Assembly (NCBI RefSeq): GCF_900156505.1
Contig: NZ_FTPR01000001.1
Coordinates: 1,984,001 to 2,048,000, forward strand
DNA: 64,000 bases
Direction of reading: 5' to 3'
Source: Yoonia rosea
GTDB lineage: Bacteria; Pseudomonadota; Alphaproteobacteria; Rhodobacterales; Rhodobacteraceae
This document shows, one piece after another, positions 27,066-36,749 of this stretch. A model generated the notes under the pieces. The model saw only the letters and a list, made by a program, of their open reading frames with translations, made no database searches and was not told the origin of the DNA. The translations under genes and the position numbers were made by a program. Numbering within the stretch: the first letter of the stretch is position 1; each line of letters opens with the position of its first letter.

Positions 27066-27353
27066 TTAGATCGCGCGTAGACGCGGCGGCCGAGTTGGCG
27101 CCTCGCCGGTCAGATTCAAGACGCAGCTTTCATAAACCGCGATCGGGTCAAGCCCGCGCATCGCATCGACGCTGATGCTGAGTGTACCGCTGGTCCGTAG
27201 TCCGCTCTCGCTATTCGCGCCAATGCCCAGATCAATCTCTGGTCCCTGTGCGGCGCGCGCACGTTCTTCACAGCGCTCCGCTGCCCGTTCAGGTGTCATC
27301 GGCGTACAGGCCGCAGCCAGCAATACAGACCACAAGAGTGCAGCCCGGATCAT
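27066..27353 (-). CDS. Small putative lipoprotein 2 in the sdh operon
   Basis: This 95-residue protein has a short lipoprotein signal: LLWSVLLAAAC puts the lipobox Cys at about residue 16. The mature region contains two further cysteines (in ERCEER and YESCVLN) that could form a disulfide in the periplasm. It overlaps the upstream lipoprotein gene by 4 bases (ATGA). I do not recognise the family. Position between sdhA and sdhB suggests a link to complex II or simple co-regulation. Confidence 0.75.
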   Translation of the reverse strand: MIRAALLWSVLLAAACTPMTPERAAERCEERARAAQGPEIDLGIGANSESGLRTSGTLSISVDAMRGLDPIAVYESCVLNLTGEAPTRPPRLRAI

Positions 27354-27670
27354 AGATTTACCCCGAGCGAATTGTTGACTGTGCAGCGCACCGTGTCTGG
27401 ACGCTGCGCAATCTCGACAATCAAATCTGTCGTCGCGTCATTGGCCCCAACCACAGCCCCCTGCGCGATCTGTATGATCTCACCAGATGAGGCATTGTCG
27501 ATGATACAGTCCGTCAGCGGACGTGCATCAACGCCCGGGAAGCGTGCCTGCACCGCGTTATTCACGACACCTTTTGCCGCGTCACGGGCCAGCATGTCGC
27601 CTGTTGGACCGAGGTCCTGCATACAACCCGCGAGCACCGCCACCGCGCCAAATGTTGCCAACCACCGCAT
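27350..27670 (-). CDS. Small putative lipoprotein 1 in the sdh operon
   Basis: This 106-residue protein has a lipobox (VAVLAGC, Cys at about residue 16) and a mature domain with two more cysteines (LTDCIID and VRCTVNN), which could pair. The sequence VVNNAVQARFPGVDARPLTDCIIDNASSGE is unlike any catalytic family I know. Its ATG touches the sdhA stop, so it is translationally coupled to sdhA, and it overlaps the next gene by 4 bases. Role unknown; a membrane-tethered periplasmic protein is expected. Confidence 0.78.
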   Translation of the reverse strand: MRWLATFGAVAVLAGCMQDLGPTGDMLARDAAKGVVNNAVQARFPGVDARPLTDCIIDNASSGEIIQIAQGAVVGANDATTDLIVEIAQRPDTVRCTVNNSLGVNL

Positions 27671-29475
27671 CAGAATGTCCGTTCTTTCGGCGCAATCTTG
27701 GCCTCCGAGATACCGCCTTCGGCCTCGGTTGTCAGACCCGCCGTGATTACGGGACGGTAGCTCAGCTTTACCTTCGCACCATCCACATGGCTGATCGTAT
27801 GCACCCGCCAGTTCTTGTCATCACGTGTTGCATAATCCTCATGCGCATGCGCGCCGCGACTTTCCTTGCGCGCCTCGGCGCCCACAATGGTGGCCAATGC
27901 ATTTGGCATCAGGTTGGTCAGCTCCAGCGTTTCCATCAGGTCGCTGTTCCAGACAAGGCTGCGGTCGGTGACAGACAGATCATCCATCTTGCCTGCAATC
28001 GCTGTCATCTTCTCGACACCTTCGGCCAGCGTCTTGTCGGTGCGGAACACGGCTGCATCAGCCTGCATCGCCTTTTGCATCTCAAGGCGCAACTCGGCTG
28101 TACCGACCGTGCCTTTGGCATGGCGCAGCCCATCAAACCGGTCAAAACAAGCATCAACCGATGCTTGATTCAAAGTCGGGTTCGGCGCGTGGCGATCCAC
28201 AACCTCACCTGCGCGGATCGCAGCGGCACGGCCAAAGACCACAAGGTCAATCAGGCTGTTTGATCCCAGACGGTTGGCACCATGCACCGATGCACAGCCT
28301 GCCTCGCCCACAGCCATCAGGCCGGGCACAACAGCGTTCGGGTCTTTCTTGGTGGGGTTCAGCACCTCACCGTAGTAGTTCGTGGGGATACCGCCCATGT
28401 TGTAGTGCACGGTTGGCAGCACAGGGATCGCTTCCTTGGTGACGTCAACGCCTGCAAAGATGCGTGCGCTTTCCGAAATACCCGGCAGACGTTCGGCCAA
28501 GGCCTCTTTCGGCAGGTGGTTGAGGTTCAGGTGAATGTGGTCACCATTGGCTCCGACACCGCGGCCTTCGCGGATTTCCATTGTCATACAACGGCTGACG
28601 TAGTCACGCGGTGCGAGGTCTTTATAATTGGGTGCGTAACGCTCCATGAAACGTTCGCCTTCGGAGTTGGTCAGATAACCACCCTCGCCGCGCGCACCTT
28701 CTGTGATCAGACAACCGGCACCGTAAATGCCGGTCGGGTGGAACTGCACGAATTCCATATCCTGCAAGGGCAGACCCTGACGGGCCACCATGCCGCCACC
28801 GTCACCGGTGCAGGTGTGCGCGGATGTGGCCGAGAAATAGGCGCGGCCATAGCCACCGGTCGCCAGTACTACCGTCTTGGCGTTAAAGACATGCATGGTG
28901 CCGTCATCCAGCTTCCATGCGATCACACCCTGACAGATGCCGTCGTCGGACATGATCAGATCAAGCGCGAAATATTCGATATAGAATTCAGCCTGCTGTT
29001 TCAGCGACTGACCGTAAAGCGTGTGCAGGATCGCGTGGCCAGTGCGGTCGGCGGCAGCACAGGTGCGCTGTACGGGCGGACCTTCGCCGAATTCGGTGGT
29101 GTGGCCACCAAAGGGACGCTGATAGATCTTGCCCTCTTCGGTGCGCGAAAACGGCACGCCGTAATGTTCGAGTTCGTACACCGCCTTGGGGGCCTCGCGT
29201 GCGAGATACTCCATCGCGTCGGTGTCGCCCAGCCAGTCGGAACCCTTCACAGTGTCATACATATGCCACTGCCAGCTATCAGGGCCCATGTTGCCTAGCG
29301 AAGCGGCAATACCGCCCTGTGCGGCCACTGTGTGCGAACGGGTCGGGAAAACCTTGGTGATACAGGCAGTGCGCAAACCTTGTTCCGCAAGACCCAATGT
29401 CGCCCGCAGTCCGGCCCCGCCAGCCCCGACGACGATCGCATCATAGGTGTGGGTTTCGTATTCATAAGCAGCCAT
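27670..29475 (-). CDS. sdhA: Succinate dehydrogenase flavoprotein subunit
   Basis: SdhA (601 residues) oxidises succinate to fumarate with covalently bound FAD. The dinucleotide motif is [19 protein letters not shown], the FAD-linking His is in [11 protein letters not shown] near residue 48, and the substrate region includes [25 protein letters not shown]. The C-terminal catalytic arginines lie around [15 protein letters not shown] precedes the start at a long spacing. It is third in the operon, 21 bp after sdhD. Confidence 0.98.
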   Translation of the reverse strand: MAAYEYETHTYDAIVVGAGGAGLRATLGLAEQGLRTACITKVFPTRSHTVAAQGGIAASLGNMGPDSWQWHMYDTVKGSDWLGDTDAMEYLAREAPKAVYELEHYGVPFSRTEEGKIYQRPFGGHTTEFGEGPPVQRTCAAADRTGHAILHTLYGQSLKQQAEFYIEYFALDLIMSDDGICQGVIAWKLDDGTMHVFNAKTVVLATGGYGRAYFSATSAHTCTGDGGGMVARQGLPLQDMEFVQFHPTGIYGAGCLITEGARGEGGYLTNSEGERFMERYAPNYKDLAPRDYVSRCMTMEIREGRGVGANGDHIHLNLNHLPKEALAERLPGISESARIFAGVDVTKEAIPVLPTVHYNMGGIPTNYYGEVLNPTKKDPNAVVPGLMAVGEAGCASVHGANRLGSNSLIDLVVFGRAAAIRAGEVVDRHAPNPTLNQASVDACFDRFDGLRHAKGTVGTAELRLEMQKAMQADAAVFRTDKTLAEGVEKMTAIAGKMDDLSVTDRSLVWNSDLMETLELTNLMPNALATIVGAEARKESRGAHAHEDYATRDDKNWRVHTISHVDGAKVKLSYRPVITAGLTTEAEGGISEAKIAPKERTF

Positions 29476-29496
29476 AGGTAATAAGCTCCGCGCGGA

Positions 29497-29868
29497 TTAA
29501 AGGGCGATACGGACGATTGCGAAAATCGCAAAAGCCGCCGCAGCATAGGACAGGCAGATCATGCCGATGATCGCCGCCTTGCGTGCGAAACCATGGACGT
29601 AATCCTCGATCAGGGTTTGCACACCCAACCGGTAATGAAAAAAGCCGACCAGCATGGTCAGGATCGCAACAACAGCCGGGAAAGGCCGCTGGTAATAGGC
29701 GATCACCTCTTCGTAGGACGACCCCAGAATAGACCCGAAGGTAAAAATAAAGAGTGGCGTCAGGATCAGAAGGGCAACAGATGTCACCATCATCTGCCAG
29801 TGATGCTCGGTCCCGGTTTTGGCCGAACCCATGCCGGATGCGCGTTTGCGATCAGTCAAAAAAGCCAT
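29497..29868 (-). CDS. sdhD: Succinate dehydrogenase membrane anchor subunit SdhD
   Basis: This 123-residue membrane anchor has three hydrophobic helices. FFHYRLGVQTLIEDYVHG near residue 75 carries the conserved His and the DY pair of the ubiquinone/haem region. The N-terminus is cytoplasmic and polar. With SdhC it binds haem b and quinone and docks SdhAB to the inner membrane. The ATG follows GGGGGCG and lies 12 bp after sdhC. Confidence 0.93.
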   Translation of the reverse strand: MAFLTDRKRASGMGSAKTGTEHHWQMMVTSVALLILTPLFIFTFGSILGSSYEEVIAYYQRPFPAVVAILTMLVGFFHYRLGVQTLIEDYVHGFARKAAIIGMICLSYAAAAFAIFAIVRIAL

Positions 29869-29880
29869 ATCAGCGCCCCC

Positions 29881-30264
29881 TTATACAACGATCACGGTGA
29901 AGATGGTCAGCAAGACCGACAGCACCATCATCATCTGCGCAGCAAGCTCGGACTTATCAACGTCAAGCATGCGGCCACTGTCCCACACCAGATGGCGCAG
30001 GCCACCCAGCAGGTGATACCAAAGCCCCAAGGTCGAGAGCGTCATGACCAGATCACCAAACCAGCTTGTAACAAATCCGTTTGCGGTCGCGAACGCCTCT
30101 GGCCCAGATGCTGCGGCAACGAACCACCAGACAATCATCAACGCCGCCACGATGAGTGCGTTGCCGGTAATGCGGACTAGAATTGAGGACATCGACGTCC
30201 ATTGCGGACGATAGATCGTCAGATGCGGTGAAAGCGGGCGATTGCCCCGGTTCACGTCAGCCAT
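29881..30264 (-). CDS. sdhC: Succinate dehydrogenase cytochrome b556 subunit SdhC
   Basis: This 127-residue membrane subunit has the SdhC signature RPLSPHLTIYRPQWTSMSSILVRITG at the N-terminus and the haem-ligand helix LGLWYHLLGGLRHLVWD near residue 80. Three hydrophobic helices are visible. The ATG at 30264 follows GAAGGGAA; the longer frame upstream adds only polar, unconserved residues. It is the first gene of the sdh operon, with a paired TGTGATCACA element about 140-170 bases upstream. Confidence 0.94.
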   Translation of the reverse strand: MADVNRGNRPLSPHLTIYRPQWTSMSSILVRITGNALIVAALMIVWWFVAAASGPEAFATANGFVTSWFGDLVMTLSTLGLWYHLLGGLRHLVWDSGRMLDVDKSELAAQMMMVLSVLLTIFTVIVV

Positions 30265-30400
30265 ATCAGTTCCCTTCGTTGGCTTTTGTCGTCTGGCAGA
30301 CGACGCCTTTGGAGTACTTTCTGCACCATTCAAACAGCAGAGTCACGCGCGGCGCACCCACCAAACCGTGAAAAATGGTCGCGCATTGACACCTTTTTTG

Positions 30401-30439
30401 CATTTGTGATCACACGTTTCTAAACTGTGATCACAAATG
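30401..30439. promoter_or_regulatory. Paired TGTGATCACA operators upstream of sdhC
   Basis: Two perfect 10-bp palindromes TGTGATCACA at 30405-30414 and 30426-30435 are exactly 21 bp apart (two helical turns). The outer flanks also mirror each other (ATTTG... and ...CAAATG). The same pair with the same 21-bp spacing precedes sucC (36623 and 36644), and a single copy precedes the gntR gene (48402). The form fits a GntR/FadR-type operator. A weak hairpin at 30446-30468 follows the mch stop. Confidence 0.8.
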
Positions 30440-30472
30440 TCGTTCTGGGCTCAAACAAGAGTTTAGCCCGCG

Positions 30473-31498
30473 TCACACCGGCATCAACGCCCAGTAATCC
30501 AAATCAAGAAGCACATCCGCGTGATACTTGCCGTCTTCCCCGCGCAGCACCCCCGCCGCGCCTTTGGTTACGACCAATCGCAACCGGATCGCTCCGACGC
30601 CCGGCGCATCCGTTTCAGCCACGTCCAGCACCTCTGACCACGCGCGCACTGTGTCGCCTGCAAAACACGGGTTCGCATGCGCCCCACCATTGAGCGCCAC
30701 AATCATCTGCGCGTTGGCCAGACCATTAAACGACAGCGCCCGCGCGAGCGAGATCACATGCCCCCCGTAGATGAGCCGCTTGCCATCGGCGCGGTTGGTT
30801 GCATCAAAATGCACCTTGGCAGTGTTCTGCCACAGACGCGTGGCCAGCATATGCTCGGCCTCTTCAATTGTGACACCATCGACATGGTCAATCACTTCGC
30901 CCACAGCATAATCGCGCAAGCGATGCGGCTCACCGGCCAAGGTGAGATCATAATCCTTAAAGGTCAGCCCCTCCGGGATTACCAGATCACCCAGTGCAAC
31001 AGCCTCCGCCAGCTCAGGGATCACCGTCTGCGGCGCGTCCCCTTCTCCCCGCTTGCGCACCATCACCCAGCGCACATAGCTCAGCACGTCCTCGCCGCGC
31101 TGATTACGCCCTGTCGTGCGCACCCAGACCACACCGGATTTCCCGTTCGAGTTCTGTTTGAGGCCAATCACCTCGCTCTGTGACACCAGCGTATCACCCG
31201 TATAAACAGGCCGCAGCCAGCGCCCCTCGGCATAGCCCAGATTGGCGACCGCATTCAGTGACACATCCGGTACCGTCTTGCCAAAAACCGTGTGAAACGT
31301 GATCAGATCATCAACAGGCGAGCCGGACAAACCGCAGGCACGCGCGAATTCATCCGAGGAATAGAGCGCGCCACGGGCGGGATAAAGCGCATGGTAAAGC
31401 GCCCGCTCTCCGCCAGAGACTGTGCGGGGCACAGCGTGGGTAATCACATCACCTACGGTGTAATCCTCGAAAAAGCGGCCTGCGTTCGTCTTGGTCAT
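30473..31498 (-). CDS. mch: Mesaconyl-C1-CoA hydratase (MaoC family)
   Basis: This 341-residue double hot-dog enzyme hydrates mesaconyl-C1-CoA to beta-methylmalyl-CoA in the ethylmalonyl-CoA pathway. Two MaoC-like halves are visible: residues about 10-160 with FFEDYTVGDVITHAVPRTVSGGERALYHALY, and about 190-340 with FKDYDLTLAGEPHRLRDYAVGEVIDHVDGVTIEEAEHM and IYGGHVISLARALSFNGL. Length matches characterised Mch (about 343). The ATG at 31498 overlaps the DUF1737 stop. It is the last gene of mcl2-nnrU-DUF1737-mch, just upstream of the sdh operon. Confidence 0.93.
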   Translation of the reverse strand: MTKTNAGRFFEDYTVGDVITHAVPRTVSGGERALYHALYPARGALYSSDEFARACGLSGSPVDDLITFHTVFGKTVPDVSLNAVANLGYAEGRWLRPVYTGDTLVSQSEVIGLKQNSNGKSGVVWVRTTGRNQRGEDVLSYVRWVMVRKRGEGDAPQTVIPELAEAVALGDLVIPEGLTFKDYDLTLAGEPHRLRDYAVGEVIDHVDGVTIEEAEHMLATRLWQNTAKVHFDATNRADGKRLIYGGHVISLARALSFNGLANAQMIVALNGGAHANPCFAGDTVRAWSEVLDVAETDAPGVGAIRLRLVVTKGAAGVLRGEDGKYHADVLLDLDYWALMPV

Positions 31499-31698
31499 TG
31501 CTTGCCTAACTTCATGTCCGGTGAATAGGGCGTGTCGATCTCTTTCGTCACGGCCTGCCCGCAACGCATGACGCCATTCGCGTGGTCATAGGCATAGGTC
31601 GGATCACCATAAAGCTCCCACCCCTTGGACAAAGCCTCGGACACTTTGTGACAAAATGCCGAGGTGTCATCCTCGGTCAACAAACGATAGATTTTCAC
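31495..31698 (-). CDS. Small DUF1737-like protein
   Basis: This 67-residue protein starts at a GTG with GGGGGTAAG upstream. The beginning, VKIYRLLTEDDTSAFCHKVSEALSKGWELYGDPTYAYD, follows the DUF1737 pattern (a small fold with a K/S-x-GWxLxGxPxxxY core). It is found widely near lyase and hydratase genes in proteobacteria. It lies 4 bases after nnrU and overlaps mch, so it is part of the mcl2-mch operon. Function unknown. Confidence 0.8.
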   Translation of the reverse strand: MKIYRLLTEDDTSAFCHKVSEALSKGWELYGDPTYAYDHANGVMRCGQAVTKEIDTPYSPDMKLGKQ

Positions 31699-31702
31699 CT
31701 GC

Positions 31703-32257
31703 TTACCCCCAAGGTGTGACGCCAAGCGCGTAGTGGATACCCATGACCACGACCGTGACGACAACGGTCACGACGACAGCGACGATCTCTTTCTTGAACG
31801 GTGCACGTGCGGGGCGCACCCAAGGCCCTTCCTGCGCATTGATCAGCAGGATTTCGACAATCGCCCAAGCGAGCAATCCGCCAAACAGGATAAATGACGG
31901 CGTATCGCCATTCACCAGCAAATGCGCTACCGCCCAGATCGAGAAACCCGTCAGCTGCGGATGCCGCACCTTTGTCCCCAGCCAGATTTTCGCGCCCTTT
32001 GCGGCACTGGCGGCATAGAAATAGAAGGCCACGACCATCAGCAGATTGTTGATGCCAACCCACATCGGATCACGACCCCAATAAACAGCACCATCAGCTG
32101 CGCGATAGCCCAGCACCATCAAAACGACGCTCAGGATGATCGCGACCGCCATCACCGGATAGCCCGCGCCGCCCAGCGCCGTCCGCGCCCCCGGTGCAAG
32201 CCGTTTGAACAAATGTGCTGCCCACCAAAGGGCAACGCCAGCGATTAGTAGTGTCAT
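31703..32257 (-). CDS. NnrU family membrane protein
   Basis: This 184-residue protein has five to six hydrophobic helices and the NnrU features LIAGVALWWAAHLFKRLAP, KVRHPQLTGFSIWAVAHLLVNGD and a final very valine-rich helix (VAVVVTVVVTVVVMG). NnrU was named from nitric-oxide reductase clusters in Rhodobacter; relatives such as isoprenoid-type methyltransferase-like membrane proteins share the H-P-x-x-x-G-F pattern. Here it overlaps mcl2 (ATGA) and is four bases from DUF1737. No denitrification genes are near, so its role in this operon is open. Confidence 0.86.
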   Translation of the reverse strand: MTLLIAGVALWWAAHLFKRLAPGARTALGGAGYPVMAVAIILSVVLMVLGYRAADGAVYWGRDPMWVGINNLLMVVAFYFYAASAAKGAKIWLGTKVRHPQLTGFSIWAVAHLLVNGDTPSFILFGGLLAWAIVEILLINAQEGPWVRPARAPFKKEIVAVVVTVVVTVVVMGIHYALGVTPWG

Positions 32258-33096
32258 GCCGTCTCCAATGCAGCGATAGCCTCAGCTTTCGCCAACGTCG
32301 CCCGCGCCGTGACGATATGCAAGTTCTCAACGATGCGTCCGTCAACGACAGCCACACCCTGCCCTTCGGCTTCGGCCACTTCAAAGGCTTCAATCTGGCG
32401 GCGCGCCAGATCAATCTCTTCCTCTGTTGGGCCAAAGGCGGCATTCGCAATCGCCACTTGGGCAGGATGGATCAGGGTCTTCCCATCAAATCCCATATCG
32501 CGGCCCTCGGCGCATTCGGCGCGCAAACCGTCCTCGTCCTTGAAGGCATTATAGACACCGTCCAACGCCACAATCCCCGCAGCCTTGGCCGCCAGCAGGC
32601 AATGCTGCAAGGCCATCGTCAGCGCCGCACGGGTCCGCGAATTCAGATCCTTCGCCAGATCATTCGTGCCCAGCACAAAGCCCGCAATCCGTGGATGCTT
32701 GGCAATGCTTGCGGCATTCAAGACGCCCTCAGGCGTTTCCATCATCGCCCAGATCGGCAGATCGGGGACCAATGCTGCCAGCGCATCCACATCGGTCGGG
32801 CCATTCACTTTGGGCAACAGGATCGCGTCACAATCCATCGCCGCAACCGCAGCTGCATCCGCCGCTCCCCATTCCGTATCGAGCCCGTTGATCCGCACGA
32901 TTTTCAGGCGCGGACCGTAACCACCATCCGCAAGAGCAGCATAAAGCGTGTCCCGCGCCGCGACCTTGGCGTCAGGGGAAACAGCGTCTTCCAGATCAAA
33001 CAGGATCACATCAACCGGCAGCCCCCGCGCTTTCTCCAAGGCCCGATCTTTGGACCCGGGGATATAGAGGGCGGAGCGGTAAGGGCGGCTGTGCAT
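32254..33096 (-). CDS. mcl2: CoA ester lyase-family (3S)-malyl-CoA thioesterase
   Basis: This 280-residue HpcH/HpaI/CitE-family barrel has the substrate Arg in RSALYIPGS, the Mg2+ ligands in FDLEDAVSPDAK (Glu/Asp) and MMETPEGVLNA, and CoA-binding TNDLAKDLNSRTR. It is the short type (about 285), like R. sphaeroides Mcl2, which hydrolyses (3S)-malyl-CoA to malate. It is not the long Mcl1 lyase (about 318). Genomic position next to mch matches the Rhodobacter arrangement. Plain citrate lyase beta or beta-methylmalyl-CoA lyase activity remains possible. It is first in a four-gene operon. Confidence 0.88.
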   Translation of the reverse strand: MHSRPYRSALYIPGSKDRALEKARGLPVDVILFDLEDAVSPDAKVAARDTLYAALADGGYGPRLKIVRINGLDTEWGAADAAAVAAMDCDAILLPKVNGPTDVDALAALVPDLPIWAMMETPEGVLNAASIAKHPRIAGFVLGTNDLAKDLNSRTRAALTMALQHCLLAAKAAGIVALDGVYNAFKDEDGLRAECAEGRDMGFDGKTLIHPAQVAIANAAFGPTEEEIDLARRQIEAFEVAEAEGQGVAVVDGRIVENLHIVTARATLAKAEAIAALETA

Positions 33097-33280
33097 CGAA
33101 TCTTCCTCGCAATAATGTTGCGCGGAACAGGCCAGAAATTATCTAATCATTCAAGGATAAATTGCCGCAACGCAGCGACCGGCCCCATCGTTACGGTGTA
33201 TTAACCAATTCTGCGCATGCTCCCCCGACACTCGATCCCATGACGGATCACCGTGATCCGCTTTGCACAAGGGGAACCAA

Positions 33281-33592
33281 ATGAAACCGATCTTATTCCT
33301 GATGTCCTTCGGGATCGCGGCCATGATGCTGTCGGCACAACAGGCACACGCCCAAGGCAACTGCGCAGACCACGCCACGGTCGTTGAACGCCTGGGCGAA
33401 CGCTATGGCGAAAGCCGCCAATCCATCGGGCTCACCTCCGATAATTCCGTGGTGGAAGTATTTGCATCCATGGACACAGGCTCTTGGACTATCACTATCA
33501 CCCGCCCCGGCGGCCTGACATGTCTCGCCGCTGCGGGGCAGGCCTACCAATACGTGAATGAACCTTTGGCGAATTTCGACAGCGAGAGCTGA
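33281..33592 (+). CDS. Small exported hypothetical protein
   Basis: This 103-residue precursor has a clear signal peptide (MKPILFLMSFGIAAMMLSAQQAHAQG, cleavage near residue 24). The 80-residue mature domain has two cysteines (NCADHATV and LTCLAAAG) likely to be disulfide-bonded, and the pattern ADHATVVERLGERYGESRQSIGLTSDNSVVEVFAS. I have seen this N-terminal pattern in uncharacterised alphaproteobacterial periplasmic proteins but know no function. AGGGGAA precedes the ATG. It is divergent from mcl2 and convergent with the TauE-like gene. Confidence 0.82.
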   Translation: MKPILFLMSFGIAAMMLSAQQAHAQGNCADHATVVERLGERYGESRQSIGLTSDNSVVEVFASMDTGSWTITITRPGGLTCLAAAGQAYQYVNEPLANFDSES

Positions 33593-33608
33593 GAACCAGT
33601 GGTCCGGC

Positions 33609-34364
33609 TTAGCTCAAAGCGATCCAGATAAGTCGGACACCTGTCAAAAGCAGCAAGACATAGGTCAGCCCGAAGAACAAACGCTCCGGTATCCAATAGT
33701 GGGCCTTCACGCCCAGCCACGCACCAATCAGGGCGAATGGTGCCAGCAAAAGGCTTCCCATCATGGTGTCCCAGCTAAAGATACCCAAAAACGCATAGGG
33801 CACCGCCTTCATCCAGTTCACCGCCCAAAAGACAACGACCGTGGTTGCTTGAAACGTTGTCTTGCTCAGGCCCTGTGACAGCAAAAACACCGCAGACGGC
33901 GGGCCACCCGCATGGCTGATAAAGCTGGTAAAACCGCTCACCATGCCCGCGATCCATGCAAAAGGCGCGGAAAACGGCATGATCGGGATCTTGAGCCACC
34001 CCAAGGCCCGCGCCCATTGAAAAGCAACGAACGCCAGACAAATCGCCCCGATCAACAACCGGAACACATCGGCATCGACCGCGGCATAGAGCCATGCCGC
34101 GATGATGCACCCCGGCACTGCCCCGATCATCAATCCCTTGGCGGACGGCCAATGCCACTTGCCCCAATAGGGTTTCAGCGTGGCGGCATCGACGAGCATA
34201 AAGAGCGGCAATACAATGCCCAAAGCGGCCCCGGGTGGAACCACCAGCGCCAGAATCGCACCACCGACAAAGGCCGCACCCGACCCGAAACCGGCCTTGG
34301 ACATGCCACCAAAGATGATTGCGGGGATGCCCACCGCGAAAAATTGCCATCCGAATTCAATCAC
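33609..34364 (-). CDS. TauE/SafE family membrane protein 2
   Basis: This 251-residue inner-membrane protein has about eight hydrophobic helices in two halves. The first half carries PAIIFGGMSKAGFGSGAAFVGGAILAL and the second MVSGFTSFISHAGGPPSAVFLL, the TauE/SafE pattern. It belongs to a different subgroup from the protein at 15590: it has no basic central loop and no TIGR02186 partner. Substrate unknown; the nearby sulfonate operon at 51.7 kb is too distant to link directly. Confidence 0.87.
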   Translation of the reverse strand: MIEFGWQFFAVGIPAIIFGGMSKAGFGSGAAFVGGAILALVVPPGAALGIVLPLFMLVDAATLKPYWGKWHWPSAKGLMIGAVPGCIIAAWLYAAVDADVFRLLIGAICLAFVAFQWARALGWLKIPIMPFSAPFAWIAGMVSGFTSFISHAGGPPSAVFLLSQGLSKTTFQATTVVVFWAVNWMKAVPYAFLGIFSWDTMMGSLLLAPFALIGAWLGVKAHYWIPERLFFGLTYVLLLLTGVRLIWIALS

Positions 34365-34440
34365 GTAAGCAGTCCAAAATATCCATCATTCCAGCATCGT
34401 TAGCGCCAACCACGCCGGTTGGCTACTGTGCTGACCGTGA

Positions 34441-35487
<1,047 letters not shown>

Positions 35488-35510
35488 GCGGTCTGCACAT
35501 TCATGATGCG

Positions 35511-35539
35511 AAGGGCTGCCCTACCGGGCGGCCCTTTTT
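35511..35539. terminator. Terminator after mdh, shared with the convergent glycosyltransferase gene
   Basis: AAGGGCTGCCC pairs with GGGCGGCCCTT (11 bp with one U-G, 5-nt loop) followed by TTTTTA on the plus strand. It sits 23 bases after mdh and touches the stop of the convergent gene, so it can serve both directions. Confidence 0.88.
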
Positions 35540-36554
35540 ATTTCTGCAGATAGTCCGTTACATGGGTCTTGTTGGTTGCCAGCCAGTTATCAATGGCCTG
35601 CGGACTTGCGTCTGCAACCTGTCCTGCAAAATACCGTGCCACAACAGGCCCCGGATCAAAGGCCCGGTCATCCCAAAGCCCGCGTTCCACCAAGGCCTTG
35701 ATGGTTGGTGCATCAACAGATTTCAGACGGTGATAGAGACCTTCCGCCAACTGCGGTGCCGCCATTAACGCCTCTGCCTGCCGCCGCCGGTGATCTGACG
35801 GTGGCATCCCGTCATCTTCGTTCAGTGCCTGAATCATCCGTGACAGTTTGTAGAACCAGTAGTGTGGCGTCAGACCTTCGAAATGCAAAAGCTCCAGCAC
35901 CTCGTTTCTCGCACGTGTGCTGACAACCTCTTGTGCTGGCTTGGGCCATCTTGGACGGTGGATCGACATATGCAGCCCGCGCCCCGTCCGCACAAAGGCT
36001 TTGCCCTGTGCATGCCCCGTCAGCCCCCGGTTGGTCATCTTGAAATCCGCACCAAAGACCGCCGCCCCCCGCTTGGCGGGTCCCTGAAACGGACGCCGGA
36101 ACGCACCATCAAAAAGGCCCGCACCGACCTTGCCCATCGGGTGGACACGTTCTGCAACGCCCAGAATGAAACATTCGGTCTCGGCCTCAATCCCGGCCAG
36201 GATATCCACCACAGGCATGGCCGCGCGCAGATATTCATCCGCGTCACAATGCAAAATCCAATCCGCTGCTGTGCGCTGATAGGCATCCTGCGCATTGCGC
36301 ACCTGCCGGATCTCATGGCGATGCGGGCGCGGTTTTCCAAAGCGTTGCCAATGCGCTGCGTCATAGGCCACCACCGTCACCTGCGGCAAATGGGTAAAAT
36401 CAACCGATCCCGCCGCAGACGGGCGATCAAAATACAAAAATACTTCAGACGCGCCCAACGACAGGTGCCAAGCCACAAAGGCCTGCAATAACGCAGGTGG
36501 TTCATCGACGGTGGCGACGACCGCCCAAGATGGCGTTTGGGTTAACATCGGCAC
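35538..36554 (-). CDS. Glycosyltransferase family 2-like (GT92-type) protein
   Basis: This 338-residue cytoplasmic glycosyltransferase of the Glyco_tranf_2_4 type begins with ATVDEPPALLQAFVAWHLSLGASEVFLYFDRPS. It has the metal/nucleotide-sugar motif ILHCDADEYL near residue 105 and a later SIHRPRWPK basic patch. Such enzymes modify polysaccharides or cell-surface glycans; acceptor and donor are unknown. It sits between mdh and the suc operon on the opposite strand, with no metabolic link to them. Confidence 0.8.
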   Translation of the reverse strand: MPMLTQTPSWAVVATVDEPPALLQAFVAWHLSLGASEVFLYFDRPSAAGSVDFTHLPQVTVVAYDAAHWQRFGKPRPHRHEIRQVRNAQDAYQRTAADWILHCDADEYLRAAMPVVDILAGIEAETECFILGVAERVHPMGKVGAGLFDGAFRRPFQGPAKRGAAVFGADFKMTNRGLTGHAQGKAFVRTGRGLHMSIHRPRWPKPAQEVVSTRARNEVLELLHFEGLTPHYWFYKLSRMIQALNEDDGMPPSDHRRRQAEALMAAPQLAEGLYHRLKSVDAPTIKALVERGLWDDRAFDPGPVVARYFAGQVADASPQAIDNWLATNKTHVTDYLQK

Positions 36555-36620
36555 GTTGCTACCATAGTCACGAATCTTTCAAAATGGATTAAACAGACAC
36601 AATCTGAGCGTGACCTGCCT

Positions 36621-36657
36621 TTTGTGATCACAGATTTTTTTACTGTGATCACAAATG
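36621..36657. promoter_or_regulatory. Paired TGTGATCACA operators upstream of sucC
   Basis: Perfect palindromes TGTGATCACA at 36623-36632 and 36644-36653 are 21 bp apart, the same spacing as upstream of sdhC, with matching outer flanks (TTTTG... and ...CAAATG). They end 97 bases before the sucC ATG. A possible -10 box TATATA lies at 36690-36695, so the pair would be upstream of the core promoter, a position that fits activation or competition with RNA polymerase. Confidence 0.8.
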
Positions 36658-36749
36658 TTCGATTTTCCTCTGATTTCCGATTTTTCGCTTATATAGCGCA
36701 GATTTTCCATGTTTAGGTGCCGCAACCGAAGCCAAATTGGAATTGTCTT

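Noticed and set aside
30405..30435. CRP/FNR-type binding sites
   Set aside because: CRP needs TGTGA-N6-TCACA; here the half sites abut without spacer in every copy, which does not fit.
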